A stretch of 64,000 bases of DNA from an uncultured Pseudomonas sp. Lineage in GTDB: Bacteria > Pseudomonadota > Gammaproteobacteria > Pseudomonadales > Pseudomonadaceae. The stretch is taken from the NCBI GenBank assembly GCA_943912755.1, contig CALTWF010000003.1, positions 1 through 64,000 on the forward strand, given 5' to 3'. The translations under genes and the position numbers were made by a program. Shown here one piece after another: positions 8,084-15,908 of the stretch; position 1 is the first letter of the stretch, and each line of letters starts with the position of its first letter. The notes beneath the pieces were generated by a model, which made no database searches, was not told the DNA's origin, and worked only from the letters and a program-made list of their open reading frames with translations.

Positions 8084-9649
8084 CTAGCGGTTGAAGCGTT
8101 CGGCGAGGTCGTGCAGGTAACCGGCCATGCGCTCCAGTTCCTGGCTGATTTCCGCGCCTTCGCGGGCCTGACCGGCGCTGCGGTCGCAGAGCTGGGCGAT
8201 GCGCACGATCTGCTGGTTGATGTCTTCCACCACATGGCTCTGCTGCTCGGACGCCGTGGCGATCTGCTGGCTCATGCCGGTGATCCGGCTGACCGCCTCG
8301 CTGATCCCGCCGAGCGCCTGCTGCACCGCCTCGACACTGTGCACGCTGTCGCGGGAGATCTGCTCGCCCTTGCTGGCACTGCTGACCGCACGATCGGCGC
8401 CGGCGCGCAGCGAGGCGATGATCTGGTGGATTTCCTCGGTCGAGGCGCGGGTGCGCTGGGCCAGGGAACGCACCTCGTCGGCCACCACGGCGAAGCCGCG
8501 GCCCTGCTCCCCGGCCCGCGCCGCCTCGATGGCGGCGTTGAGGGCCAGCAGGTTGGTCTGTTCGGCGATCGAGGTGATCACATCCACCACGCTGCCGATC
8601 GACTGGGTCTGTTCGGCCAGAGCATTCACTGCCTGGCCGATCTCCTGCACCGCCTCGGCCATGCTGCCCATCGCCTTGAGGCTCTGCTGCGCCAGCGTGC
8701 TGCCCTGGCGGGTCAGTTGGTCGGCATCGGACGCCGCGTGGGCAGTATTCTGCACGTTCTGCGTGACCTCCTGGATGGTCGCCGCCATTTGCGCCACAGC
8801 CGTGGCCGACTGGTCGGTCTCGCTGCGCTGGCGGTCGAGCATCTGCGCCTGGGAGTCGGACAATTCCGAGGATTGCGACGCCCGTGTCCTGACGCTGACA
8901 CCGGCATCCACCAGCCGCGTCAGCGCGGTCTGCAGGCGCGCTTCCTCGCTGATCATCGCCAGGTCCAGGCGCCCTTGCGGGCCGAGGTTGCGACTGTAGG
9001 TCAGGGCCACCAGCGGACTGGTGAACGCCTTCGGGTGTTCCGCCAGGGTGCGGTGGATGATCCGGTTGTGGCGGCTCTCCATAAGAAACCAGGCCGCCAG
9101 CAGGCTGGCCACGAGCACGCCGAGGGCGGCGTACTGCGGCAAGGCCAGGGAGCCCAGCACCGACACCAGCCCGGCGGCCAGCAACGGCCAGCCATGCTCC
9201 AGTACATCCATGACCCGCGCTGCGAGGGGCGTCGGTGCGCGACCAGCGCGCAACCGGGCATACAGCGCCGAGGCCCGCGCCACCTGGTCACGGGTCGGCA
9301 GCGAGCGCACCGACTCGTAACCGCTGATCCGGCCGTTCTCGTAGATCGCCGTGACGTAGGCGCTGACCCAGTAGAAATCACCGTTCTTCGCCCGGTTCTT
9401 GACCACCCCCATCCACGGCTTGCCTTCCTTGATCGTCTCCCACATATGGCCGAACACCGCGGGCGGCATATCGGGATGGCGGACGATGTTGTGTGGCTGG
9501 CCGATCAATTCTTCGCGGGTAAAACCGCTGATGGCGACGAATGCGTCGTTGCAGTAGGTGATGCGACTGTTCAGGTCGGTGGTGGAGATCAACCGCTGTT
9601 CATCGGGGAAGGTTCTTTCCTGCTCGGTAACGGGCAAGTTATTGCGCAT
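8084..9649 (-). CDS. aer: Aerotaxis receptor, PAS-containing methyl-accepting chemotaxis protein
   Basis: A 521-aa chemoreceptor matching Pseudomonas Aer in length and layout. Residues about 10-125 form a PAS domain (TDLNSRITYCNDAFVAISGF, GQPHNIVRHPDMP, NRAKNGDFYWV), which in Aer carries FAD and senses redox or oxygen state. A hydrophobic membrane segment follows at about 150-190. The C-terminal half is the cytoplasmic signalling domain with the conserved hairpin tip EQTNLLALNAAIEAARAGEQ that contacts CheW and CheA. ATG 9649 has AGGGATCG upstream. There is no separate periplasmic sensing domain, as expected for Aer. P. putida has three Aer-like proteins, so the exact paralogue is open. Confidence 0.88.
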   Translation of the reverse strand: MRNNLPVTEQERTFPDEQRLISTTDLNSRITYCNDAFVAISGFTREELIGQPHNIVRHPDMPPAVFGHMWETIKEGKPWMGVVKNRAKNGDFYWVSAYVTAIYENGRISGYESVRSLPTRDQVARASALYARLRAGRAPTPLAARVMDVLEHGWPLLAAGLVSVLGSLALPQYAALGVLVASLLAAWFLMESRHNRIIHRTLAEHPKAFTSPLVALTYSRNLGPQGRLDLAMISEEARLQTALTRLVDAGVSVRTRASQSSELSDSQAQMLDRQRSETDQSATAVAQMAATIQEVTQNVQNTAHAASDADQLTRQGSTLAQQSLKAMGSMAEAVQEIGQAVNALAEQTQSIGSVVDVITSIAEQTNLLALNAAIEAARAGEQGRGFAVVADEVRSLAQRTRASTEEIHQIIASLRAGADRAVSSASKGEQISRDSVHSVEAVQQALGGISEAVSRITGMSQQIATASEQQSHVVEDINQQIVRIAQLCDRSAGQAREGAEISQELERMAGYLHDLAERFNR

Positions 9650-9785
9650 CTTGCGATCCCTGCTGATGAGATGGATGGGAAATTCATCACAGCTAGGGAA
9701 GGTCTAGCAGAGCATTCAACTGGATGGGGGCAACAGGCCAGTATTTTTACCATAGACACAAAGTATGAATGGCTACTGGCCAGTA

Positions 9786-10679
9786 TCAGCCCGGCGTCAA
9801 TTGCGCACGCAGCAGGTCGCGGAAAGTCTGGATCAGCGGCTCACGGCTGCGGCCACGGCGGATGATCATGGAAAACGGCGCCTGGTAACCGAAGGTCGCC
9901 GGCGACAGCACGCGCAAATCCCCCTTGTCGACCCAGGCCTGGGCATAGTGCTCGGGCAGATAGCCAATGTACGCGCCAGACAGCACCAGGATCAGCTGCG
10001 CCTCCATGCTCTCCACGGTTGCCGCACTGTGCTTGAAGCCATGCCGGGCCAGCTCCGCCTGGCTCCAGTAACCGCGACCGACCATGCGCTGCTGGGTGAT
10101 CACCTGCTCGGGAATGCGCCGCTCGTGGTACAGCGGGTGGCGGTTGCTGCAATACAGCCAATGCTGTTCGCGGTACAGCGGCTGGTAGACCAGCCCACTC
10201 ATTCGCGTGGAGAAGGCGCCGACTGCCAGGTCCAGGCGGTTGTCCTGCACGCCCAGTTGCAGTTCATAAGGGCTGGAGACCGACAGGTGCAGGTGTACCG
10301 CCGGGTGTTCCTGGCTGTAGGCGCCGATGGCCTCGGCCAGGGGCAAGGCACGGTCGCCGACGGTGGAGTCGATCACGCCGAGGTTGAGCGTGCCGCGCAG
10401 TTCACCCTTGAGCGCCGCCGCGTACTGCTCGAAGCCGTCGAGCTCGGCGAGCAGGCGCAGGGTCTCCTGATGGAACAGTTCGCCCTTGCTGGTCAGGCTG
10501 AAGCCGCCGCGGCCGCGATGGCAGAGGACGATACCCAGCGCCCCTTCCAGTTGGCTCATGTAGGTACTGATCGCCGAAGTAGACAGGTTGAGATCGCGCT
10601 GGGCATTGGCGAACCCCTGATGGCGCACCACACTGGCAAAAATGCGCAACAACTTCAGATCGGGCAGGTTAGAGGCCAT
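9786..10679 (-). CDS. LysR-family regulator divergent from gbuA (GbuR-like)
   Basis: A LysR-type regulator of about 297 aa when started at ATG 10679; a GTG at 10712 in the same frame is possible, but the helix-turn-helix (DLKLLRIFASVVRHQGFANAQRDLNLS) begins only a few residues after ATG 10679, as is usual. The remainder is the periplasmic-binding-like effector domain. It is divergent from the guanidinobutyrase gene. In P. aeruginosa the LysR gene gbuR next to gbuA activates it in response to 4-guanidinobutyrate; the same role is inferred here. An inverted repeat at 10737-10754 lies in the shared promoter region. The C terminus ends LRAQLTPG and looks complete. Confidence 0.8.
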   Translation of the reverse strand: MASNLPDLKLLRIFASVVRHQGFANAQRDLNLSTSAISTYMSQLEGALGIVLCHRGRGGFSLTSKGELFHQETLRLLAELDGFEQYAAALKGELRGTLNLGVIDSTVGDRALPLAEAIGAYSQEHPAVHLHLSVSSPYELQLGVQDNRLDLAVGAFSTRMSGLVYQPLYREQHWLYCSNRHPLYHERRIPEQVITQQRMVGRGYWSQAELARHGFKHSAATVESMEAQLILVLSGAYIGYLPEHYAQAWVDKGDLRVLSPATFGYQAPFSMIIRRGRSREPLIQTFRDLLRAQLTPG

Positions 10680-10736
10680 GGCAACGGGCGTCCGCAGGGG
10701 TGAAATCGCCACAGTCTAACCGCGGCTGGGCGGATA

Positions 10737-10754
10737 GTTCAGAAAAACCTGAAC
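10737..10754. promoter_or_regulatory. Inverted repeat, candidate LysR operator of the gbu locus
   Basis: GTTCAG-AAAAAC-CTGAAC is a perfect 6-bp inverted repeat with a 6-base spacer between the divergent LysR and gbuA genes. It does not fit the T-N11-A rule exactly. Its position is what one expects for the regulator's site; no experimental support is available. Confidence 0.45.
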
Positions 10755-10903
10755 TAAGTATTTGCCTGTAGCGATTCTTCCGCCGCACTACCTTTTGCAG
10801 ACTGCGCCGCACAGCAACTGTTCCAGGACAATTACGGCTGGCTGGCCGCTGTCGAGAACAGATATCAACAACTAGAACAATCGAATCGATGAGGCCCGAA
10901 ACC

Positions 10904-11854
10904 GTGGACAAGATTCTGCACCAACCACTGGGCGGCAACGAAATGCCGCGCTTCGGCGGCATCGCTACCATGCTCCGCCTTCCTCACCTGCAAAGCCCCG
11001 CCGGCCTGGACGCCGCCTTTATCGGCGTGCCGCTGGACATCGGCACTTCGCTGCGCTCCGGCACCCGCTTCGGCCCGCGGCAGATCCGCGCCGAGTCGGT
11101 GATGATCCGCCCGTACAACATGGCCACCGGTGCCGCGCCGTTTGACTCGCTGTCGGTCGCCGATATCGGTGACGTGGCGATCAACACCTTCAACCTGCTC
11201 GACGCCGTACGCATCATCGAAGAAGCCTACGACACCATCGTCGAGCACAACGTGATCCCCCTGACCCTGGGTGGCGACCACACCATCACCCTGCCGATCC
11301 TGCGCGCCCTGCACAAAAAGCACGGCAAGATCGGCCTGGTGCACATTGACGCCCACGCCGACGTCAACGACCACATGTTCGGCGAGAAGATCGCCCACGG
11401 CACCACCTTCCGCCGCGCCGTGGAAGAGGGCCTGCTGGACTGCGACCGTGTGGTGCAGATCGGCCTGCGCGCCCAGGGCTACACCGCCGAGGACTTCAAC
11501 TGGAGTCGCAAGCAGGGCTTCCGCGTGGTCCAGGCCGAAGAGTGCTGGCACAAGTCGCTGGAGCCGCTGATGGCGGAAGTCCGCGAGAAGGTCGGCGGCG
11601 GCCCGGTGTACCTGTCCTTCGATATCGACGGCATCGACCCGGCCTGGGCGCCCGGCACCGGCACCCCGGAAATCGGTGGCCTGACCACCATCCAGGCGAT
11701 GGAAATCATCCGCGGTTGCCAGGGCCTGGACCTGATCGGCTGCGACCTGGTGGAAGTCTCCCCGCCCTACGACACCACCGGCAACACCTCGTTGCTGGGC
11801 GCCAACCTGCTCTACGAAATGCTCTGCGTGCTGCCCGGCGTAGCCCGTCGCTAA
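10904..11854 (+). CDS. gbuA: Guanidinobutyrase (agmatinase/arginase family)
   Basis: A 316-aa ureohydrolase that cleaves 4-guanidinobutyrate to 4-aminobutyrate and urea. I chose GTG 10904 because GAGG lies 9 bases upstream and the protein then begins MDKILHQPLGGNEMPRFGG, which matches my memory of P. aeruginosa GbuA (PA1421); the upstream ATG 10889 has no ribosome site. The binuclear manganese motifs are present: GGDHT (about 123-127), HIDAHADVND (about 147) and SFDIDGIDPAWAPGTGTPE (about 238). The residues that separate GbuA from GpuA and agmatinases (IPLTLGGDH, GEKIAHGTTFRRAVEEGLLD) look GbuA-like. The regulator is divergent upstream and an SSS transporter follows, giving a guanidino-compound uptake and breakdown module. 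It may be annotated speB elsewhere. Confidence 0.85.
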   Translation: MDKILHQPLGGNEMPRFGGIATMLRLPHLQSPAGLDAAFIGVPLDIGTSLRSGTRFGPRQIRAESVMIRPYNMATGAAPFDSLSVADIGDVAINTFNLLDAVRIIEEAYDTIVEHNVIPLTLGGDHTITLPILRALHKKHGKIGLVHIDAHADVNDHMFGEKIAHGTTFRRAVEEGLLDCDRVVQIGLRAQGYTAEDFNWSRKQGFRVVQAEECWHKSLEPLMAEVREKVGGGPVYLSFDIDGIDPAWAPGTGTPEIGGLTTIQAMEIIRGCQGLDLIGCDLVEVSPPYDTTGNTSLLGANLLYEMLCVLPGVARR

Positions 11855-11996
11855 AGCCAAGGCAAGGATGGCAATCCGGCAGGAGCCATGACGGCGGCCC
11901 GTTGCGAGACGGGCCGCGCTACTACGAAGAAAAGACCCGCGACGGGACACCGTGCGCGCGATCGATCTCACATAAAAAAGATAATCGGAGACACCC

Positions 11997-13376
11997 ATGG
12001 CCTTGGATTTATTCGTTGTACTGATCTACGCCGCCGGCATGCTCTTGCTCGGCTGGTACGGCATGCGCCGGGCAAAAACCCACGAAGACTACCTGGTAGC
12101 CGGGCGCAACCTCGGCCCTAGCCTGTACATGGGCACCATGGCCGCCACCGTGCTGGGCGGCGCGTCCACCGTCGGCACCGTGAAGCTGGGCTACGTCCAC
12201 GGCATTTCCGGCTTCTGGCTGTGCGCCGCACTGGGCCTGGGCATCATCGCCCTCAACCTGTTCCTCGCCAAACCCCTGCTGCGCCTGCGCATCTTCACCG
12301 TGACCCAGGTCCTGGAAAAGCGCTACAACCCCATGGCGCGCCAGGCCAGCGCGGTGATCATGCTCGCCTACGCGCTGATGATCGGCGTGACCTCGACCCT
12401 GGCCATCGGCACCGTGCTGCAGGTGCTGTTCGAGCTGCCGTTCTGGGCGGCGATCCTGCTCGGCGGTGGCGTGGTGGTGGTGTATTCGACCATCGGCGGC
12501 ATGTGGTCGCTGACCCTGACCGATATCGTCCAGTTCGTCATCAAGACCGTGGGCCTGATGTTCGTCCTGCTGCCGATCTGCCTGTACCGCGTCGGTGGCT
12601 GGGATGAACTGGTGGCCAAGCTGCCGGCATCGAACTTCAGCCTGACCACCATCGGCTGGGACACCATCATCACCTACTTCCTGATCTACTTCTTCGGCAT
12701 CCTGATCGGCCAGGACATCTGGCAGCGCGTATTCACCGCCCGCGATGAAAAGGTCGCCAAGTACGCCGGCACCACCGCAGGCGTGTACTGCGTGATCTAC
12801 GGCCTGGTCTGCGCGGTGATCGGCATGGCCGCCCATGTGCTGCTGCCGGACCTGGGCAACGCCAACAATGCCTTCGCGGCCATCGTCAAATCGGCGCTGC
12901 CGGACGGCATCCGTGGCCTGGTGATCGCGGCGGCACTGGCAGCGATGATGTCCACCGCCAGCGCCGGCCTGCTGGCCGCGTCCACCGTACTGACCGAGGA
13001 CCTGCTGCCGAAACTGCGCGGCGGCAAGCAGTCGAGCCTGGCGATCAACCGCCTGTTCACCTTGCTGACCGGCATCGCCGTGCTGGGCATCGCCCTGGTA
13101 GTGGAAGACGTGATCAGCGCTCTGACCCTGGCCTACAACCTGCTGGTGGGCGGCATGCTGGTGCCGCTGATCGGTGCCATCTACTGGAAGCGCGCCACCA
13201 CCCGCGGCGCCATCGTCAGCATGACCCTGGGCTTCGTCACTGCCCTGGCGTTCATGATCAAGGACGGCATGGATGCGAACACGCCGATCTACTACAGCCT
13301 GGCGATTGGCCTGGTGAGCTTTGTAGTGGTGAGCTTGATGTCGCGTGCGCAAGTGAATGCGGCCAAGCTGGCTTGA
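11997..13376 (+). CDS. Sodium:solute symporter, probable guanidinobutyrate uptake
   Basis: A 459-aa inner-membrane symporter of the SSS family (PF00474). ATG 11997 follows GGAGACACC. About thirteen hydrophobic segments can be traced, starting with LFVVLIYAAGMLLLGWYGMR and the family's AGRNLGP motif, then MAATVLGGASTVGTVKLGY, and a late AAALAAMMSTASAGLLAASTVL segment typical of the sodium-site region. It lies 142 bp downstream of gbuA in the same direction and ends at a strong terminator, so it is probably the uptake permease for the guanidino substrate. P. aeruginosa has a symporter gene, PA1418, near gbuA. Substrate is inferred from context only. Confidence 0.85.
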   Translation: MALDLFVVLIYAAGMLLLGWYGMRRAKTHEDYLVAGRNLGPSLYMGTMAATVLGGASTVGTVKLGYVHGISGFWLCAALGLGIIALNLFLAKPLLRLRIFTVTQVLEKRYNPMARQASAVIMLAYALMIGVTSTLAIGTVLQVLFELPFWAAILLGGGVVVVYSTIGGMWSLTLTDIVQFVIKTVGLMFVLLPICLYRVGGWDELVAKLPASNFSLTTIGWDTIITYFLIYFFGILIGQDIWQRVFTARDEKVAKYAGTTAGVYCVIYGLVCAVIGMAAHVLLPDLGNANNAFAAIVKSALPDGIRGLVIAAALAAMMSTASAGLLAASTVLTEDLLPKLRGGKQSSLAINRLFTLLTGIAVLGIALVVEDVISALTLAYNLLVGGMLVPLIGAIYWKRATTRGAIVSMTLGFVTALAFMIKDGMDANTPIYYSLAIGLVSFVVVSLMSRAQVNAAKLA

Positions 13377-13391
13377 GACACTGAAATGAAA

Positions 13392-13424
13392 AGGGCCTGC
13401 ATCAAGCAGGCCCTTTTTCTTTTT
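13392..13424 (+). terminator. Rho-independent terminator after the symporter gene
   Basis: AGGGCCTG and CAGGCCCT form a stem with a short loop, followed by TTTTTCTTTTT. It is placed 16 bases after the symporter stop and ends the gbu transcript. Confidence 0.9.
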
Positions 13425-13468
13425 GCGGACACTGTGGGAGCGGGTTTACCCGCTCCCACAGTGTCCGC
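13425..13468. repeat. Perfect 44-bp palindrome containing two fused REP cores
   Basis: GCGGACACTGTGGGAGCGGGT and its exact reverse complement are separated by only two bases (TT). Other REP pairs in this window have 25-40 bases between arms, so this one appears collapsed. It directly follows the terminator. Confidence 0.88.
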
Positions 13469-13485
13469 GTCGCTCTTCGGACCTC

Positions 13486-13608
13486 TCAGCGCCGCGGTTG
13501 CCGCCTGCGCTTGTCTTCATCGGTCGGAATCGGTACCGGCTGCATCGGCGGGACCAGGCCCAGGGCGACAGCCAGATCGTGGAGCCAGTTCATCATCAGG
13601 TTTTTCAT
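13486..13608 (-). CDS. PA1414-family small protein
   Basis: A 40-aa protein, MKNLMMNWLHDLAVALGLVP and then PMQPVPIPTDEDKRRRQPRR. ATG 13608 has GGGGGAG 7 bases upstream, a very strong ribosome site, and is preferred over upstream in-frame starts. It has an amphipathic or hydrophobic N-terminal helix, a proline segment and a basic tail. This is the pattern of the Pseudomonas PA1414 family, and in P. aeruginosa PA1414 lies only a few genes from the gbuA region, so synteny agrees. PA1414 is strongly induced at low oxygen, and its leader carries the small RNA SicX (from memory). A candidate Anr half-palindrome sits upstream at 13714-13727. Function of the protein is unknown. Confidence 0.7.
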   Translation of the reverse strand: MKNLMMNWLHDLAVALGLVPPMQPVPIPTDEDKRRRQPRR

Positions 13609-13723
13609 GACATCTCCCCCTTGAGGGTCATCGGCCAATCCAATTTGGCTACGATGTTTCGTAGCAATCATAGTCGTATGTACTGGCTATCGCCTGCGAA
13701 ATTTCCTACATAAATGACCTGTA
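13609..13723 (-). ncRNA. Possible SicX-like regulatory leader of the PA1414-type gene
   Basis: The 115 bases upstream of the small gene are longer than a simple leader needs and contain a TATGAT -10-like element (13667-13672, minus strand). In P. aeruginosa the region upstream of PA1414 gives the oxygen-responsive sRNA SicX. Here the assignment rests only on gene identity and position; I see no sequence element that proves an sRNA. Confidence 0.3.
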
Positions 13724-13727
13724 TCAA
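13714..13727 (-). promoter_or_regulatory. Candidate Anr/FNR box
   Basis: On the minus strand TTGAT-ACAG-GTCAT resembles the Anr consensus TTGAT-N4-ATCAA: the first half is perfect and the second is partial (TCA core). It overlaps the stop codon of the LysR gene. Its centre lies about 60 bases from the start expected for the TATGAT element. Confidence 0.4.
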
Positions 13728-14617
13728 GCGCTGAGCGCCTGGCCGACGAATGGTGTGTCCCGCACCTCTTCCTGCAGGTTCACCCAGGCATCCAGATTCG
13801 CCCCGCGCATACCCCGGCGCCACACCAGCCAGGTGGTGGCCTGGTCGAACGGGCTTTGCAGGCGATGGGCGGCAACGTTCTCCCGGCCCGGCAGGCTGTC
13901 GAGCATCGACTGCGACATCAGCGCCACCCCGGAACCCGCCACCACGCAGGCCAGCATGCTCTGGTACGACTCGATCTCCATGGCCCGGCCCATGGCGGCA
14001 TGGTCGTGGGCGTACCAGGCCTCCAGGCGCATGCGGTAGGAGCAGCCCTTGCGGAAGGTGAACACCGGGCGGCCCGCCACATCACGGGCGCTGCGCACCG
14101 GCGGGTGCTCGGGCTCGGTGATCATCACCAGGGTTTCCTCGCACAGCGGCACGCCGTCCAGCCCGGACAACGACAGCGGCCCGTCCAGCAGCGCGGCATC
14201 CAGGCGCCCGGCGAGCAGGCCTTCGAGCAGTTCGCCGCTGGGGGCGGTCTGCACCTGCAGGTTCACCGCCGGATAGGTCTTGTGATAACGCGCCAGCAGC
14301 GCCGGCAGGTGGATCGCCGCCGTGCTGTACATGCTGCCAAGGATGAACTCGCCGGCCGGCTGGCCGCCCTGTACCGCGGCAAAGGCCTCGTCGTGCAGGG
14401 CCAGCATGCGTGCGGCGTAGTCCAGCAGCACCTTGCCGGCGGGTGACAGTTGCAGGCGCTGGCGCTCGCGGTGGAACAGCTCGACGCCCAGCTGCTCTTC
14501 GAGCTGGCGCAGGCGGGTCGAGAGGTTCGACGGCACCCGGTGCAACAGCTCGGCGGCGCGGGTGACCGAACCGGTTTCGGCCACGGCCTGGAAAATGCGC
14601 AATTGGCTCAACTCCAC
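13724..14617 (-). CDS. LysR-family regulator divergent from an MFS gene
   Basis: A LysR-type regulator of 297 aa. I chose GTG 14617, because GGAG lies 7 bases upstream and translation then begins MELSQLRIFQAVAETGSVTR, the usual position of the helix-turn-helix; an upstream open frame to 14659 lacks a ribosome site. The DNA-binding helix continues AAELLHRVPSNLSTRLRQLE, and the effector domain follows, ending VRDTPFVGQALSA. It is divergent from the YbfB/YjiJ-type transporter at 14727 and probably controls it. The short intergenic region holds an inverted repeat AATTGAA-N17-TTCAATT. Effector unknown. Confidence 0.85.
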   Translation of the reverse strand: MELSQLRIFQAVAETGSVTRAAELLHRVPSNLSTRLRQLEEQLGVELFHRERQRLQLSPAGKVLLDYAARMLALHDEAFAAVQGGQPAGEFILGSMYSTAAIHLPALLARYHKTYPAVNLQVQTAPSGELLEGLLAGRLDAALLDGPLSLSGLDGVPLCEETLVMITEPEHPPVRSARDVAGRPVFTFRKGCSYRMRLEAWYAHDHAAMGRAMEIESYQSMLACVVAGSGVALMSQSMLDSLPGRENVAAHRLQSPFDQATTWLVWRRGMRGANLDAWVNLQEEVRDTPFVGQALSA

Positions 14618-14630
14618 AACCGTTCTCCAA

Positions 14631-14661
14631 AATTGAACAAGTCGCTCAGTATTATTCAATT
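14631..14661. promoter_or_regulatory. Inverted repeat, candidate LysR operator
   Basis: AATTGAA at 14631-14637 and TTCAATT at 14655-14661 form a perfect 7-bp inverted repeat with a 17-base spacer, inside the divergent promoter region of the LysR and MFS genes. Confidence 0.4.
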
Positions 14662-14726
14662 TTTAAGAATGACAACCACCAGTAGTCTGACGGCATCAAA
14701 GGCTTTCCCTGAAAGGAGTACCGGAC

Positions 14727-15908
14727 ATGTCGCCCACCCTGCGCCTGATGGCCAGCTTCGTTGCCCTGATGATGGCCATGGGCATCGGCCGCTTCGCCCT
14801 GACCCCGCAACTGCCGCACCTGGTCGGCGAAGGCCAGCTTAGCCTGACCGCCGCCGGCCTGGTGGCCGCCGCCAACTACCTCGGCTACCTGCTCGGCGCG
14901 CTGGATGCGATGTTCGCCCGCAGCCCGCGGCAGATCCGCCTGCGCCTGGATATCGGCCTGTGGCTATGCGTGCTGCTGACCCTGGTGTCGTACGAGGCGG
15001 ACGGCTTTGTCGGCCACGCCCTGCTGCGCTTTGGCACAGGCGTCGCCAGCGCCTGGGTGCTGGTGATGATCACCAGCCTGACCCAGCCCCTTGCCGCCCA
15101 CCACAACCTGCCGCGCCTCGGCGCCCTGGTCTTCGCCGGCCCCGGCCTGGGCATCATGCTCACCGGCCTGCTGGCACTGCTATCCAACCTGTACGGCCTG
15201 GGCTCGGCCCCGCTGTGGCTGATCTACGCGGCGGCGGCCCTGGTCATGCTGCTGGCGGTGCGGCCATTGCTGCCGCGTCCGGAGCACCTGCCGACGGCCA
15301 CCAGCGTCCCGCCCGGCAGCGCGCCGACCCGCGGCATCGCTCGCCTCGGCCTGATCTACGGTCTGTACGGGATCGGCTACATCATTCCGGCGACCTTCAT
15401 GTCGCAGATGGCCAGCGCCCGCTTCCACGGCCACTGGCTGGCCGATCTGTTCTGGCCCGGCTTTGGCCTGGCGGCGGCCCTCGGCGTGCTGCTGCTCAGC
15501 CTGCGCCGGCCGACACCCGGCAGCACACCGCGCTGGCTGATGCTGACCCTGTGGCTGCAGGCAGCCGGGGTGTTCGCCTGCCTGATGGGCGACGGCCTCG
15601 GCCTGGCGCTGGGGGTGATTCTCTGCGGCGGCCCATTCCTGGCCTGCATGCAACTGGTGATGCAGCGCTCGCGGGAACTGGCGCCCCACGCCACCCAACG
15701 CAATGCCGGCCTGCTCACCGCCTGCTTCGCCATCGGCCAGTTGAGCGGGCCATTGCTGGCGGCGCTGAGCAACCAGTTCGCCGGCAGCCTGCAACCGGCG
15801 CTGCTGGTGGCCGGCAGCGGCCTGTTGCTGGCCGGCTTGCTGACCTTGCGCCCTAACGCTGTCCCAGCAGTGTGCGCAGGCGCCTGCGCACCCACTGCTC
15901 CGCGCTGA
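14727..15908 (+). CDS. YbfB/YjiJ-family MFS transporter
   Basis: A 393-aa inner-membrane transporter of the major facilitator superfamily, YbfB/YjiJ branch. ATG 14727 has AGGAG 8 bases upstream. The N terminus LMASFVALMMAMGIGRFALT is the family hallmark, with the GRF motif at the end of helix 1, and about twelve hydrophobic segments follow (for example AANYLGYLLGAL and HNLPRLGALVFAGPGLGIML). It is divergent from the LysR regulator at 13724-14617, which probably regulates it. Its last 56 bp overlap the end of the convergent EamA gene. Substrate unknown. Confidence 0.85.
   Translation: MSPTLRLMASFVALMMAMGIGRFALTPQLPHLVGEGQLSLTAAGLVAAANYLGYLLGALDAMFARSPRQIRLRLDIGLWLCVLLTLVSYEADGFVGHALLRFGTGVASAWVLVMITSLTQPLAAHHNLPRLGALVFAGPGLGIMLTGLLALLSNLYGLGSAPLWLIYAAAALVMLLAVRPLLPRPEHLPTATSVPPGSAPTRGIARLGLIYGLYGIGYIIPATFMSQMASARFHGHWLADLFWPGFGLAAALGVLLLSLRRPTPGSTPRWLMLTLWLQAAGVFACLMGDGLGLALGVILCGGPFLACMQLVMQRSRELAPHATQRNAGLLTACFAIGQLSGPLLAALSNQFAGSLQPALLVAGSGLLLAGLLTLRPNAVPAVCAGACAPTAPR

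Noticed and set aside
9737..9781. GGCCAGTA ... TACTGGCC inverted repeat between aer and the LysR gene as a terminator
   Set aside because: The 8-bp arms are about 30 bases apart and no T tract follows on either strand; it may be chance or a weak operator.
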